A stretch of 32,406 bases of DNA from an uncultured Arenicella sp. (lineage in GTDB: Bacteria; Pseudomonadota; Gammaproteobacteria; Arenicellales; Arenicellaceae), in the NCBI GenBank assembly GCA_937989675.1, contig CALKRK010000147.1:1-32406 (forward strand), read 5' to 3'. Shown piece by piece: positions 23,409 to 32,244 of this stretch. The notes under the pieces are model-generated. The model ran no database searches. It saw only the letters and a list, made by a program, of their open reading frames with translations, and was not told the origin of the DNA. Each line of letters begins with the position of its first letter. Positions within the stretch are counted from its first letter, which is position 1. The position numbers and the translations under genes are program-made.

Positions 23409-25972
23409 GGGCGCACCTCGATCTTGTCAGGTACGTTTTTAATATTTTTCATATGACATCCATGAAACTGAGCCTCCTTAGCATTGGCTGAAAAGAATTC
23501 GCTTTCCGCCAAATCAGTGTTTTTCCAAATAGATTTACGTAGCAACGACTCAGTAAAATTAGCTGACTTCGCGCTAACATCAAAAAATTGTGCACCCGAA
23601 AAAATACAACGAAATAGCGCGGCGCCATCAAGGTTTGCTGACTGCAAATTGCAATCCATAAAGTTTGATTCTTTAACCGCTGCGTCCTCGAAATTCGTTC
23701 GCGACAGAATGGCTCCCTGAAAACCGACTGTTTTGCCAAACACTTGTGTGAAGTTGCACTCAGACAGGTCACAATCCCCGCCAAATTGAACACGATCTAA
23801 ATGTCCGTTCACAAAGCTGCTTCGTTGAGCTTTTACTTGTGCAAAAATGCTTCTTACTATTTTGGAGCTAGCGAAGTTAGCCCCTTCGGCCGTCACATCC
23901 ATTACCATTACCTGGTACAAATCTGCTTGCGAAATATCGATATTGCATAACGATGTTTGCATGAAACGCGTATTTTTCAATCGACAGCCAATCATTAGGC
24001 TATCGTCCAAACTTGAATCCATAAACGTCGACGATTCAAAATGAGCGCCACTAAAGTCAACCTTTTCCAGCTTAGCTTTAATCGCCATAATGGCGCCAAA
24101 TCTGGCGTTACGAAACTTGGCGTGCTCGCCTTTAACCGCACTAAAGTTAGCGTTCTCGAAACGACAGTCATCAAAGCAGGCCCCATGTATTTTCGCGTTC
24201 GTGAAAACGGCACCTTGCAAATTGGCTCCTTTGAAATTACTCCCGGACAGATCTGCGGACTCAAGTAATGTATCTCGCATATCAAGACCTCTGAAGTCCA
24301 AACCGGCTAGATCTGCACCACAGAGGTCAACACCGCTCAAGGACTTCCCTTTATCGAGCGCGGCGACAACGTGTTCTCTTAGTCTTTTTGCCCCTTTCGG
24401 TGTCACCGAATTAGCACTGCTGCTGTCTTTAGCACTGAGCCTGCGTGCCTCTATTTTTGCCTGCGCTAATTTAAGTAACTCATCGGAGTTATCGGTTGGA
24501 ATCTTTGGCACAAGTGAATCTGAAAACCGTGTTTCTACATCAGCGTCGGGTTTCTCTTTTGGCGCGTCGGACTTAATACCATTTTTCTCCAACGTCTTTT
24601 TTAACTCGGCTACTTTTTGCTCTCCATCACGTTTACAGTTCTGAGCTAATGATTCCAACCCAGCTATTGTTTCCGTTAAATCGACGTCTCCGCGCCTTAT
24701 CGCTGCACTCGAAATAACCGGAACCGCGGGCATTTCTACTTTTACCGGCTTAATTTCGGGCGCGCCTTTGCTAAGCGCCTCCTTATTTAATCTTTCAAGC
24801 ATTGATGCCTGCGCTTTTACGACCTTTTTTTCATGCTCTTGCTCAGCGCACTTTTGCTCAAGGGCCAGTTCCTTCAATTCTGCTTCTGACTTCACCGGCG
24901 TGAGCTGTGAATCATTCATAACGTGTGCCAACGCTGTCTTTTTATTAGTGCGCAGCGCATGCACCTCCTCGTAGTAACTCACAGGCCTAGCTGTATCTGA
25001 AATATTTTCGTAAGCCAGCATTAACGACTCAACATCAAGTGCGTCGCTATCGTCAACATCAACCATCCCGCGGTAAACAAGCACCCCCACATCCTCTTCA
25101 GGGAAAAACCACAATGTGTCGGCCTCGGTCTCAACGGCCTCCAAGCGAGTGGGCGAATTTTTTCGTTGAATAAAAGCCCGAGCACGCAAGGCGGGCAAAT
25201 TCCCGGCTAATAAAGGCTGGCTTCTCGACACACCGACTAATTGAAAGGTTTCATCTCCACGGAGTTTTCCTTCTAACCATTGATCTTGCTGAGTCGTGTT
25301 AAAGATACTCGGGGCATGGTCCGGAGCTAACCCTGGGTAATGTTTATCCAACCACGTCTCATCATAGGTACCCGCTCGTTGTTGCCTAACCGGTGCCGAT
25401 AAATCGATTGGCCCAAAACCAACGGGCTGATAAGACGAATCAATATTGTCAAACTGATCTAGCGATGCGCGTAAATTAGCCAAGGGCACAGTGGCGTTTT
25501 GTTCCAATGGTTTGTCGCGGTCTATAAATCCCTTACCAACAAAATTGTCAGCGAACCCCTTCCCGCCAAAAGAGTTCGACCAATCAAGATTCATCTCTTG
25601 AAAAGACTCTAAAGGCGTTTTATGCCAACCATCATCACCTAACACTAAGCTTTGATTACCACAAACAGTAATCATCTTTTCTAGGTTTTCTCCAACCGAG
25701 AATCCAGCGGTCATCTGCTCTACGGGATTATCCGCAGGCGCGTAGGCTTTGCCACTGAGCAATACTTCAGCTCTGAATTTTGGGGCACCTGCATCCAGTA
25801 TCTCGGCTGCCCCCATTGCCGCTAGTGTTTTCTTCCAACCAAGCTGTTCCGGCAAAACGTGGCCGGACGACAATGAAAACCACATAAGAGGCGACACACA
25901 TAATTGATACCGCCCCTGCAAATACAAAGTACGGTGTATTAGGCCTAACTTAAGAGGTTTGATTATCTGCAT
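23405..25972 (-). CDS. DUF2169 adaptor fused to pentapeptide repeats
   Basis: An 855-residue fusion. Residues 1-310 are DUF2169, with KPLKLGLIHRTLYLQGRYQL at the start, NLDWSNSFGGKGFADN and FNTTQQDQWLEGKLRGDETF. DUF2169 proteins act as adaptors that load effectors or PAAR tips onto VgrG. Residues 365-520 are Lys/Glu-rich and probably helical (EHEKKVVKAQASMLERLNKE). Residues 541-847 are pentapeptide repeats (ADLAGLDFRGLDMRD, ANLQGAVFTN, ANLDGAALFR). It begins 4 bp after vgrG and overlaps the next gene by 4 bp. Fusion of the two domains in one polypeptide suggests the repeat helix positions the adaptor on the spike, which is inference. Confidence 0.9.
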   Translation of the reverse strand: MQIIKPLKLGLIHRTLYLQGRYQLCVSPLMWFSLSSGHVLPEQLGWKKTLAAMGAAEILDAGAPKFRAEVLLSGKAYAPADNPVEQMTAGFSVGENLEKMITVCGNQSLVLGDDGWHKTPLESFQEMNLDWSNSFGGKGFADNFVGKGFIDRDKPLEQNATVPLANLRASLDQFDNIDSSYQPVGFGPIDLSAPVRQQRAGTYDETWLDKHYPGLAPDHAPSIFNTTQQDQWLEGKLRGDETFQLVGVSRSQPLLAGNLPALRARAFIQRKNSPTRLEAVETEADTLWFFPEEDVGVLVYRGMVDVDDSDALDVESLMLAYENISDTARPVSYYEEVHALRTNKKTALAHVMNDSQLTPVKSEAELKELALEQKCAEQEHEKKVVKAQASMLERLNKEALSKGAPEIKPVKVEMPAVPVISSAAIRRGDVDLTETIAGLESLAQNCKRDGEQKVAELKKTLEKNGIKSDAPKEKPDADVETRFSDSLVPKIPTDNSDELLKLAQAKIEARRLSAKDSSSANSVTPKGAKRLREHVVAALDKGKSLSGVDLCGADLAGLDFRGLDMRDTLLESADLSGSNFKGANLQGAVFTNAKIHGACFDDCRFENANFSAVKGEHAKFRNARFGAIMAIKAKLEKVDFSGAHFESSTFMDSSLDDSLMIGCRLKNTRFMQTSLCNIDISQADLYQVMVMDVTAEGANFASSKIVRSIFAQVKAQRSSFVNGHLDRVQFGGDCDLSECNFTQVFGKTVGFQGAILSRTNFEDAAVKESNFMDCNLQSANLDGAALFRCIFSGAQFFDVSAKSANFTESLLRKSIWKNTDLAESEFFSANAKEAQFHGCHMKNIKNVPDKIEVRP

Positions 25973-25976
25973 GGCC

Positions 25977-28277
25977 TTACATCTTTAGCTGAAGTTCTTT
26001 GATGTGTGCTTCCATACCATCAAGCCGTGCTTCCATTTCCGCAGCGGTGTCCACTAAACGCAAGCCACCTCTTACCTTTAAGGTTAATTCGTTTTGTATT
26101 CCAGTGCTAATTCGCATCCCAACAAAAGACACGTTTGTCTCAAAGAGAGTGGCATTAATATTCAGGCCCACGCCAAGCGCACTGTTGGTATTCGATAGTA
26201 TGGTGGCCGAATTCGAGTTAGAGCCACCCACCAAATTAGTATCTGAGCTTCCTCCAGTCATGGCGAACCGAACACTGGTATTCGTAAAACTGTTATCACT
26301 ACTATGACCAATATGGGTGGTTCTATTACTTGTGGTTATCGTCGATTCATCCGTTTGATTACCGACAACTGAGGTATTAGTAGTTGTGTCTGCGTATGAC
26401 TTGCTATGGCTATCTCCGTGACTTTCGTTATAGGTAATTCCTTTGGAATAACTCTTGGACAGGATGCCCGCCTCGCCTTTGTCCGATGCTGAGTAACTGT
26501 AATTGCCACCGAGCGAGTAAGATGCGGATTTAAAATCGCCGCTGGCGTACTCGCCATCTATTTTGCTGATGGCAGCATCCAAGTTGACACTGGACTTAGC
26601 GCCATAACTGATACTTCGGCTATCACCATAACTGGTGGAGTAGTCATCGCCCACACGGGTGTTTTCCATTGTGCCGTTGGGCATAATGTTTTTGCTGCCC
26701 TTTTGCTCGTATATATAACTGATCTGTGGAACATCGGTATCGTCTCTAGAACGGTCGACCATCACCGTGACACCAGCCTCTGGAACCGTGGTCATGGTTT
26801 CTGATAGCTTTACCCAAACCGGGCTATCGGACACATTCAGATCGAGAAAATCGACATACACACCCAGTGCCGTATAAGGCGTGCCATCACCAGAGTAAAA
26901 TGTTTTCACTTCGGGGTCGAAGTTTGGGGTGCCCTTCTCCAGCATCCAATGATTTCGGTATTTTGCTCGCTGATCATTTTTACTGACGACCTGCCCAAGC
27001 ATACTCCCAACATGAGTATTGTTAGTGTTTAGTTCAGTTACATTTCCAGCCGCCAATGCAGCCGTGAATTGGTTGCTGTAACTGCCATCCACACCAACCT
27101 TATGGCTAACGCTTAAGATAACAAAGCGCTGCTTATCTAATTCTGGCCGCATAAGACATACGTCAGGCCGGTTACATTCAGATTTAGCCTGCCGCGCCTC
27201 GAAAACATGCCCAGGTTTAAACTTAGGGCTAGTGCATTCTCCACTTAGCCTGAAGGCTTGAGACTGAACAGTCCACGCGTCTTCTTCATTTAGGCTTATT
27301 GTCAGATCCTTAGTCGTACCAAATTGGAACATTCGATAATGATTCAACAATTTGTCGTCGCCATCACCGTCGGTACACACAAGCAAATCAGCCGGGCTAT
27401 TCTTCTCCCACGCCGCTTGGGGTTCAGCCAATATGTTACAGGTACCGGGTGCGACCATTTTCTGTTCATAACTAAACGACTTTAGGTAATCATCCTCAGC
27501 CAAACTCTCAACTTCGGTGAACGTGTAGTAAATTGGCAGCGGCGTGCTCGTATCGGTTGTGCCTGCCACTGGCAAATTGACGTAGTTCACCGTCCGCTTT
27601 GGGTTGTTCGCAAACACAACCTTGTGATCGAGGTCGTCATGAACAAAGTAGAAATAGCCACCTACTTTATGTAAAAGACTTTGCACATAATCCCAATCTG
27701 ATTCACCCATCTGCATCCAGTCTTGGCTTCGATAAGTGGCCAAGGACCCCAAGCCCTCGGTATCACACGATAAGCCCCACTTGTTTTTTACGATTTCTTC
27801 AATAACCTCTTTTATGGTCATCTGCGAGAACTGTCGGTAATTGTTCACTAGGCTCAAGCGCCAAAGCGCAGGCCGAAGTATGCAACTGTAAACGCCCGAC
27901 TCTCGCATGCTAATTTTGCTAACAATACCGTTGAAAAAAACGGTAAAAGCGGGGTCAGGGTAAGCCGCTTTGTCTCTACCCTCGGGCAAACCCACTCGTA
28001 CTGTCGCGGAACAACCCACAATGTTATTGAAGTCTATGGCTAATGTATTGGCACTTTGACTGAGTTCGTCATTTGCCCGAAACTCAACTTGATATTGAAA
28101 TAGTTGACTAATACTGTCTTGTGCATTCAAGGACTGAATGCGAATAAAACGATCATCTAGGGTAGCCCCATTTTGTCGGATAACCAAGTCTAGGGAGGTT
28201 CGCGGAGGGTCCAAATCGTTTTTAGGGTAGACGTTGTCTACCGGAGTCTTGGGTTCTAAGAATTCAATATTTGCCAT
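25977..28277 (-). CDS. vgrG: T6SS spike protein VgrG (TssI) with Ser/Tyr-rich C-terminal extension
   Basis: VgrG trimers form the puncturing spike on the Hcp tube. Residues 30-400 hold the gp27-like half (GIVSKISMRESGVYSCILRP, LWRLSLVNNYRQFSQ, FSYEQKMVAPG) and 420-540 the gp5-like OB/needle start (SPVWVKLSETMTTVPEAGVTV, SRDDTDVPQISYIYEQKG). From about 540 to 690 the chain becomes Ser/Tyr/Asn/Thr-rich with short repeats such as STSYGDSRSISYG and SASYSLGGNYSYS, compatible with a long beta-prism needle. The last 20 residues form a small amphipathic helix (EMEARLDGMEAHIKELQ). No known enzymatic domain is fused, so toxins must be separate cargo. It lies 13 bp after tssG. Confidence 0.93.
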   Translation of the reverse strand: MANIEFLEPKTPVDNVYPKNDLDPPRTSLDLVIRQNGATLDDRFIRIQSLNAQDSISQLFQYQVEFRANDELSQSANTLAIDFNNIVGCSATVRVGLPEGRDKAAYPDPAFTVFFNGIVSKISMRESGVYSCILRPALWRLSLVNNYRQFSQMTIKEVIEEIVKNKWGLSCDTEGLGSLATYRSQDWMQMGESDWDYVQSLLHKVGGYFYFVHDDLDHKVVFANNPKRTVNYVNLPVAGTTDTSTPLPIYYTFTEVESLAEDDYLKSFSYEQKMVAPGTCNILAEPQAAWEKNSPADLLVCTDGDGDDKLLNHYRMFQFGTTKDLTISLNEEDAWTVQSQAFRLSGECTSPKFKPGHVFEARQAKSECNRPDVCLMRPELDKQRFVILSVSHKVGVDGSYSNQFTAALAAGNVTELNTNNTHVGSMLGQVVSKNDQRAKYRNHWMLEKGTPNFDPEVKTFYSGDGTPYTALGVYVDFLDLNVSDSPVWVKLSETMTTVPEAGVTVMVDRSRDDTDVPQISYIYEQKGSKNIMPNGTMENTRVGDDYSTSYGDSRSISYGAKSSVNLDAAISKIDGEYASGDFKSASYSLGGNYSYSASDKGEAGILSKSYSKGITYNESHGDSHSKSYADTTTNTSVVGNQTDESTITTSNRTTHIGHSSDNSFTNTSVRFAMTGGSSDTNLVGGSNSNSATILSNTNSALGVGLNINATLFETNVSFVGMRISTGIQNELTLKVRGGLRLVDTAAEMEARLDGMEAHIKELQLKM

Positions 28278-28290
28278 TTCGAACCGCCTG

Positions 28291-29343
28291 TTAATGAAGA
28301 GATGTCGGGTTAATCGTTCGGCGTGTCGTCTTTAATGTGTCTTCTTGCACTCCCCCGGCGGTTTTCAGCCAACTATTCAAACCCAAACGCGGGCCATTAG
28401 AAAATTTGGACTCGGGTATGCTCGGTTCGCGAACATCAATAATCGTGTGCAAAACCCACTGCCCATTAGTGGTATAGCGAAGCAATTCAACCAAGCGGTC
28501 ATAATCAGCTTCTCCCGGCATCCAGCTTTCCGCCGTTGCGTAATCGACAGGCCCTATTTCTATCTCGATGGCATTTTGTTGATCCCAGACACGCTTACCC
28601 AACGCAACTTTGTCACCAAGTCGTTGAGGTTTGAGGTTCATTTCTAAGCCCGACTCCGAGCTGCCCGGCGCCATCGCCAACCTCGCGTGATAGGCTTTAT
28701 CTAAGGGTACAAACGCGCCTTGCATGGAACGAATTTTCACTGGCGCTCTCAATAGCGTCGATAAGATTTGATCTACTGATGCCGCAGATGCACGCCCACC
28801 AGCAAGTAAACCAGCAAAGGGTAATAGCGGCGCAAACCGAGCTTCAGTATCACCAACGCGGTTTGAACCCAGTGGTAAACCGCTGACCGTCTTTAAATAA
28901 CGATACAAATTGGATGACGAGCGCGGCCCTTTATGCAGGCCAGCATGAAAACGTTGCTTGATCAGATAGAGCAAGGAGATAAAACGATGCTCAAACAAAC
29001 TCAAAAACGCTTTTAGCTCAGTACGCCCGGCTCGGGCCTCTGCATATACCCATTCGCTGTGCTGCTGGGGCAACGGCCCCAATGGCCCAGACAAGCCAAA
29101 CGTTGCAACAGTCATCTTTGGCCTAGTCGTATCGAATGCAACCTGTGAAATATCATTTGCATGAAACTGATCGCCAGACTCCGTACAGAAGTCGAGCGCA
29201 CGATCTATGCGATCTAACTCAGGCAGATCCGCATCGTCTGACTGCGATAACAAGCGCACCGCTTGATAAAAATTAAACTGCGCTGGATGGTCTCTTAGAC
29301 CATCTCTTACAACAGCGCTTTTTCGCCCGTCATAGGTGGCCAT
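28291..29343 (-). CDS. tssG: T6SS baseplate protein TssG
   Basis: A 350-residue TssG: FNFYQAVRLLSQ (24-35), FDTTRPKMTVATFGLSGPLGPLPQQHSEWV with the family's FGLxGxxGPLP signature, LSLFEHRFISLLYLIKQRFHAG, and FAPLLPFAGLLAGG later on. TssG pairs with two TssF copies and TssE to form each baseplate wedge that docks to TssK. Its start lies inside the end of tssF with a 37-bp overlap, indicating coupled translation. The length is usual for the family. Confidence 0.93.
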   Translation of the reverse strand: MATYDGRKSAVVRDGLRDHPAQFNFYQAVRLLSQSDDADLPELDRIDRALDFCTESGDQFHANDISQVAFDTTRPKMTVATFGLSGPLGPLPQQHSEWVYAEARAGRTELKAFLSLFEHRFISLLYLIKQRFHAGLHKGPRSSSNLYRYLKTVSGLPLGSNRVGDTEARFAPLLPFAGLLAGGRASAASVDQILSTLLRAPVKIRSMQGAFVPLDKAYHARLAMAPGSSESGLEMNLKPQRLGDKVALGKRVWDQQNAIEIEIGPVDYATAESWMPGEADYDRLVELLRYTTNGQWVLHTIIDVREPSIPESKFSNGPRLGLNSWLKTAGGVQEDTLKTTRRTINPTSLH

Positions 29344-31160
29344 GTTTTGAATGCCTCGTCACGTTGATTACTCAATAATTCCAAACTTACAAACGAATTG
29401 ATTGTGGTGTAGAGCGCAAAGAATCGTTGAAAGATTTCTCCTAATAGATACACGCTTGTTTGATCAAGCCGAGCTTCGTCAACCGTCATCGATATTTTCA
29501 TACCCTGGGTAAATCCACGCCAAGCGTCCTTGCCAGTATGAGCCACGCTTTGTTCAGTGCGCAGGTCCAGCACAGAATCGACCAAGGATTGATGGCTCAA
29601 ATTGTCTGGCTCGCAATACATGCGCAGCATGTTCTGAATCATCAGCACATTTTCTCTATCCACAGAATCTGCGTCGTGGGATTGAACCGAGGGCCGCCCT
29701 AGGGTCGAGAAATTCAAAGTCAGATGAGAAACAAGTTCCCATGGCTGTTTACCTCGAACCGCAGGCTCTCTATAACGCGTCGGCTTGGTCACCAATACGG
29801 CATGATTAGCCGGCCCTTCACCAACTAACCGTAGCTGGGTTCCTATTCGCATGTTGCGTACTAAGTCGCGATTGGTGCAAATAACTTCGGCATACACCGA
29901 ATCACTCGCAGGCAAGGAAATATTGAAGCCTTGATCATGAAATGAAATAAATGTCTCAGTACCAGGGAAACGTTTGCGCTCTGGAAAATCACGCCGTGAA
30001 GACCAATAGTCAGTCTCGTCCTCCAGGCGGTAGACATCTTGTTCTGGAAGGAAGGCGGTTATTTCAGTAGATTTACCCTGAACATCGGTACCCACCACTC
30101 GGCGTATGGAATGAATCTCACAAGCTCGGTATTGTCGAATGTCAGGAACAAGTAAATATTCGAATTCTTTCTGGTCGAGCTTGACCGGTTCAGTAACCGC
30201 TCCGTACAAATTAACCAAGGGCACGCAGTTCACCAGCAGGCTTTCTTCGTCAACAATATTTTCTCTGGAGAGATCAATATTAAACAGAAAATACAGATCT
30301 AATTCAGTACCAAGCCCCGTGCTCTGAATGTTCTTCACATCAAAAAACAAGAATTTTTCTGGAAATGAAAAATACTCCTGCAGTAAACGATAGCCTGGAT
30401 GAGAACGTTTTGAATACGGCAATATTGCGTGCTCATTATCGAAGCCTAACCACTTAAGCTCAGCTTGAGCAAACCCGGCCTCCTCCGGTAGCCCGCATAC
30501 CACTGAATCAAGATTACTATGCAAGCGATCGTATAAATTGAAGCACTTGGGATTTTTCTCAGCATTAATAAACAAGCGTAAGTCATCCAACTTAAGGTCG
30601 TTAAAATCAACGCCACTAGTACTCTCTAACTTCAGATGAAGCACTGAACGAACTTCTTTGCCTAATGATTCAATTTCTTCAAAGCGATTGGTCGGCAGCA
30701 AGCGCGATTCCTTTATCGCAACAGGCCACAGCTTAGTATCATAAGCATTGCGCAGGTAGCAATCGTACTCTTGATTGTCGCGCGCTTTTACTTTGCGCTT
30801 GAAAAGGCGCTCACGCTGCAATGGATAACCTTCAGTGAAATCGACCGAATCTGGGAATGGGTTTATCTGAACCACACCCATCGAGGGTACCGGTGTTTCT
30901 AGGTGCGGATATAAATGCTTTAAAAGGTTGGTAGGAACCTCAGGCAAATCGGCATCCATGTTATAACGCAGGCGCGCGGTCATGTAGGCAAACGACTGCA
31001 ATAGCATTTCCACATGCGGATCATCTGAGCGCCCTGAACCAAGCTGTAGCTCATGGGCAACCTCAGAATAGTCTTGCGAAAATAGCTCAGCGCGCTGCCT
31101 GAGTGAGTGCAACTCAGACATGAAATAGTCAATGACCTTTTCGTTTCCAGGCGCAATCAT
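29307..31160 (-). CDS. tssF: T6SS baseplate protein TssF
   Basis: The 617-residue protein starts with the TssF pattern DYFMSELHSLRQRAELFSQDYSEVA, then DPHVEMLLQSFAYMTARLRYNMDADLPEVPTNLLKHLYPHLETPVPSMGV (read in parts), the strongest family signature. Later RVVGTDVQGK, FISFHDQGFNISLPASDSVYAEVICTNRDL and a C-terminal FxRxF-type GEIFQRFFALYTTINSFV complete it. TssF is the largest wedge component and wraps the VgrG hub. The ATG at 31160 lies 12 bp after tssE and gives a normal N-terminus. Confidence 0.94.
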   Translation of the reverse strand: MIAPGNEKVIDYFMSELHSLRQRAELFSQDYSEVAHELQLGSGRSDDPHVEMLLQSFAYMTARLRYNMDADLPEVPTNLLKHLYPHLETPVPSMGVVQINPFPDSVDFTEGYPLQRERLFKRKVKARDNQEYDCYLRNAYDTKLWPVAIKESRLLPTNRFEEIESLGKEVRSVLHLKLESTSGVDFNDLKLDDLRLFINAEKNPKCFNLYDRLHSNLDSVVCGLPEEAGFAQAELKWLGFDNEHAILPYSKRSHPGYRLLQEYFSFPEKFLFFDVKNIQSTGLGTELDLYFLFNIDLSRENIVDEESLLVNCVPLVNLYGAVTEPVKLDQKEFEYLLVPDIRQYRACEIHSIRRVVGTDVQGKSTEITAFLPEQDVYRLEDETDYWSSRRDFPERKRFPGTETFISFHDQGFNISLPASDSVYAEVICTNRDLVRNMRIGTQLRLVGEGPANHAVLVTKPTRYREPAVRGKQPWELVSHLTLNFSTLGRPSVQSHDADSVDRENVLMIQNMLRMYCEPDNLSHQSLVDSVLDLRTEQSVAHTGKDAWRGFTQGMKISMTVDEARLDQTSVYLLGEIFQRFFALYTTINSFVSLELLSNQRDEAFKTWPPMTGEKALL

Positions 31161-31172
31161 TGCAAACTCATC

Positions 31173-31583
31173 CTAAGCATCCGCCGCAGGCAATGCCAGC
31201 GGAATGCGAAACTGTATCGGTGTTTGAGACTCCCTAAGTGTGCCAGCAACGGTCACCATGAGTTTAGTTGGATCGTTATCCAGATAACTGCCACCGACGA
31301 CCGGGCCTAAAAGTCTCGGTTCGTAGGTTTCGATTGCATGGCGCACATTGTCCACCACCTCAGCAACACGACTTGGCTTTGACTCACCAGCAGTGACAAC
31401 ACTGGCTACACCGTAGTCAAGTATGGTTTTGGTGGTATGAGACTTTCCAGATAAATAGGATCGCGAGTTAAGCAGCCGATTTAACTCACCTTCAACCGAG
31501 GCTAACTCCGCGTTACGGCGATCAACCGGACTGGAAAAATCGTCGCTAAGTGGCTTAGAAATTCTGTCAAAGAGTGAGCGCAT
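31173..31583 (-). CDS. tssE: T6SS baseplate protein TssE (gp25-like)
   Basis: A 136-residue gp25/TssE protein: N-terminal SLFDRISKP, then LASVEGELNRLLNSRSYLSGK, ILDYGVASVV, and the gp25 core VRHAIETYEPRLLGPVVGG containing the conserved E-P-R-L. TssE nucleates sheath polymerisation on the baseplate. It lies 16 bp after hcp and 12 bp before tssF. Length is close to family average and no domain is missing. Confidence 0.93.
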   Translation of the reverse strand: MRSLFDRISKPLSDDFSSPVDRRNAELASVEGELNRLLNSRSYLSGKSHTTKTILDYGVASVVTAGESKPSRVAEVVDNVRHAIETYEPRLLGPVVGGSYLDNDPTKLMVTVAGTLRESQTPIQFRIPLALPAADA

Positions 31584-31599
31584 CTTGCTAAATCAATCG

Positions 31600-32184
31600 C
31601 TACTTATACTTAACAAATGCAGATGGACGATTGCGCGCCACACTCCAATTCGCAACTTTTTTACCATTGATCGTGGCGTTTGCGTGCTGCGCTGAGTAAG
31701 TCCACTGAATGTCGGTAAAGTTCAAGGTGAACTGCTCAGTCGCCATATCATTCGGGTGTGACTGACACTCTATCGAACTGACAATGGCATTCTGCAATTC
31801 GATAGTCATGATATTGGCAATCGTATTCGTGTCGTCTTTACCTGGTGCATTACGTAACAAAAATAACTTGGTTGGCGCTTTCGGGTCTCCGCCATCGATT
31901 GGCTTACCAATCAAACACTGTTGATAAAACGCGGTTGAAGTTTTGTCGTAATATTTAACGCAAGTAATGTCGGTCAGCGACGGCCGACCAGACGTTCTGG
32001 CGGAATTACTGACGTCTGTTGTCATTTGTTGCTTCATGCCATAGTGATAAGAAAGCAGCTCAATACACCCATCGAGTTTTACGTCGTCGGGCAGGCCGTT
32101 AACGCTTCCAGCAATCAAGCTTCCGCCTTCGCCAGGGTCGGTAACAATGTCGGTATTACCGGGTTGAAGTAGTACGAGATCCAT
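31600..32184 (-). CDS. hcp: T6SS tube protein Hcp (TssD)
   Basis: Hcp hexamers stack into the expelled tube. The 194-residue product has the characteristic CIELLSYHYGMKQQ, then SLTDITCVKYYDKTSTAFYQQCLIGKPI, and the C-terminal ESxxFxF-like strand EQFTLNFTDIQWTYS. It is longer than the common 160-172-residue Hcp, with extra residues in the loop near 100-125 (GDPKAPTKLFLLRNAPGKDDTN) and at the C-terminus. No toxin domain is fused. A GGTGAAC ribosome site precedes the ATG, 60 bp after tssC. Confidence 0.93.
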   Translation of the reverse strand: MDLVLLQPGNTDIVTDPGEGGSLIAGSVNGLPDDVKLDGCIELLSYHYGMKQQMTTDVSNSARTSGRPSLTDITCVKYYDKTSTAFYQQCLIGKPIDGGDPKAPTKLFLLRNAPGKDDTNTIANIMTIELQNAIVSSIECQSHPNDMATEQFTLNFTDIQWTYSAQHANATINGKKVANWSVARNRPSAFVKYK

Positions 32185-32244
32185 AGTTGTTCACCTATTT
32201 ACTTAGTGCTTTGCACGTATTGTCGTTCACGCATTGACTGTTGG

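Noticed and set aside
24090-24644. Plus-strand 184-residue frame inside the DUF2169-pentapeptide gene
   Set aside because: Repetitive codons of the pentapeptide and Lys/Glu region open the opposite strand; the Ser-rich product has no family features.
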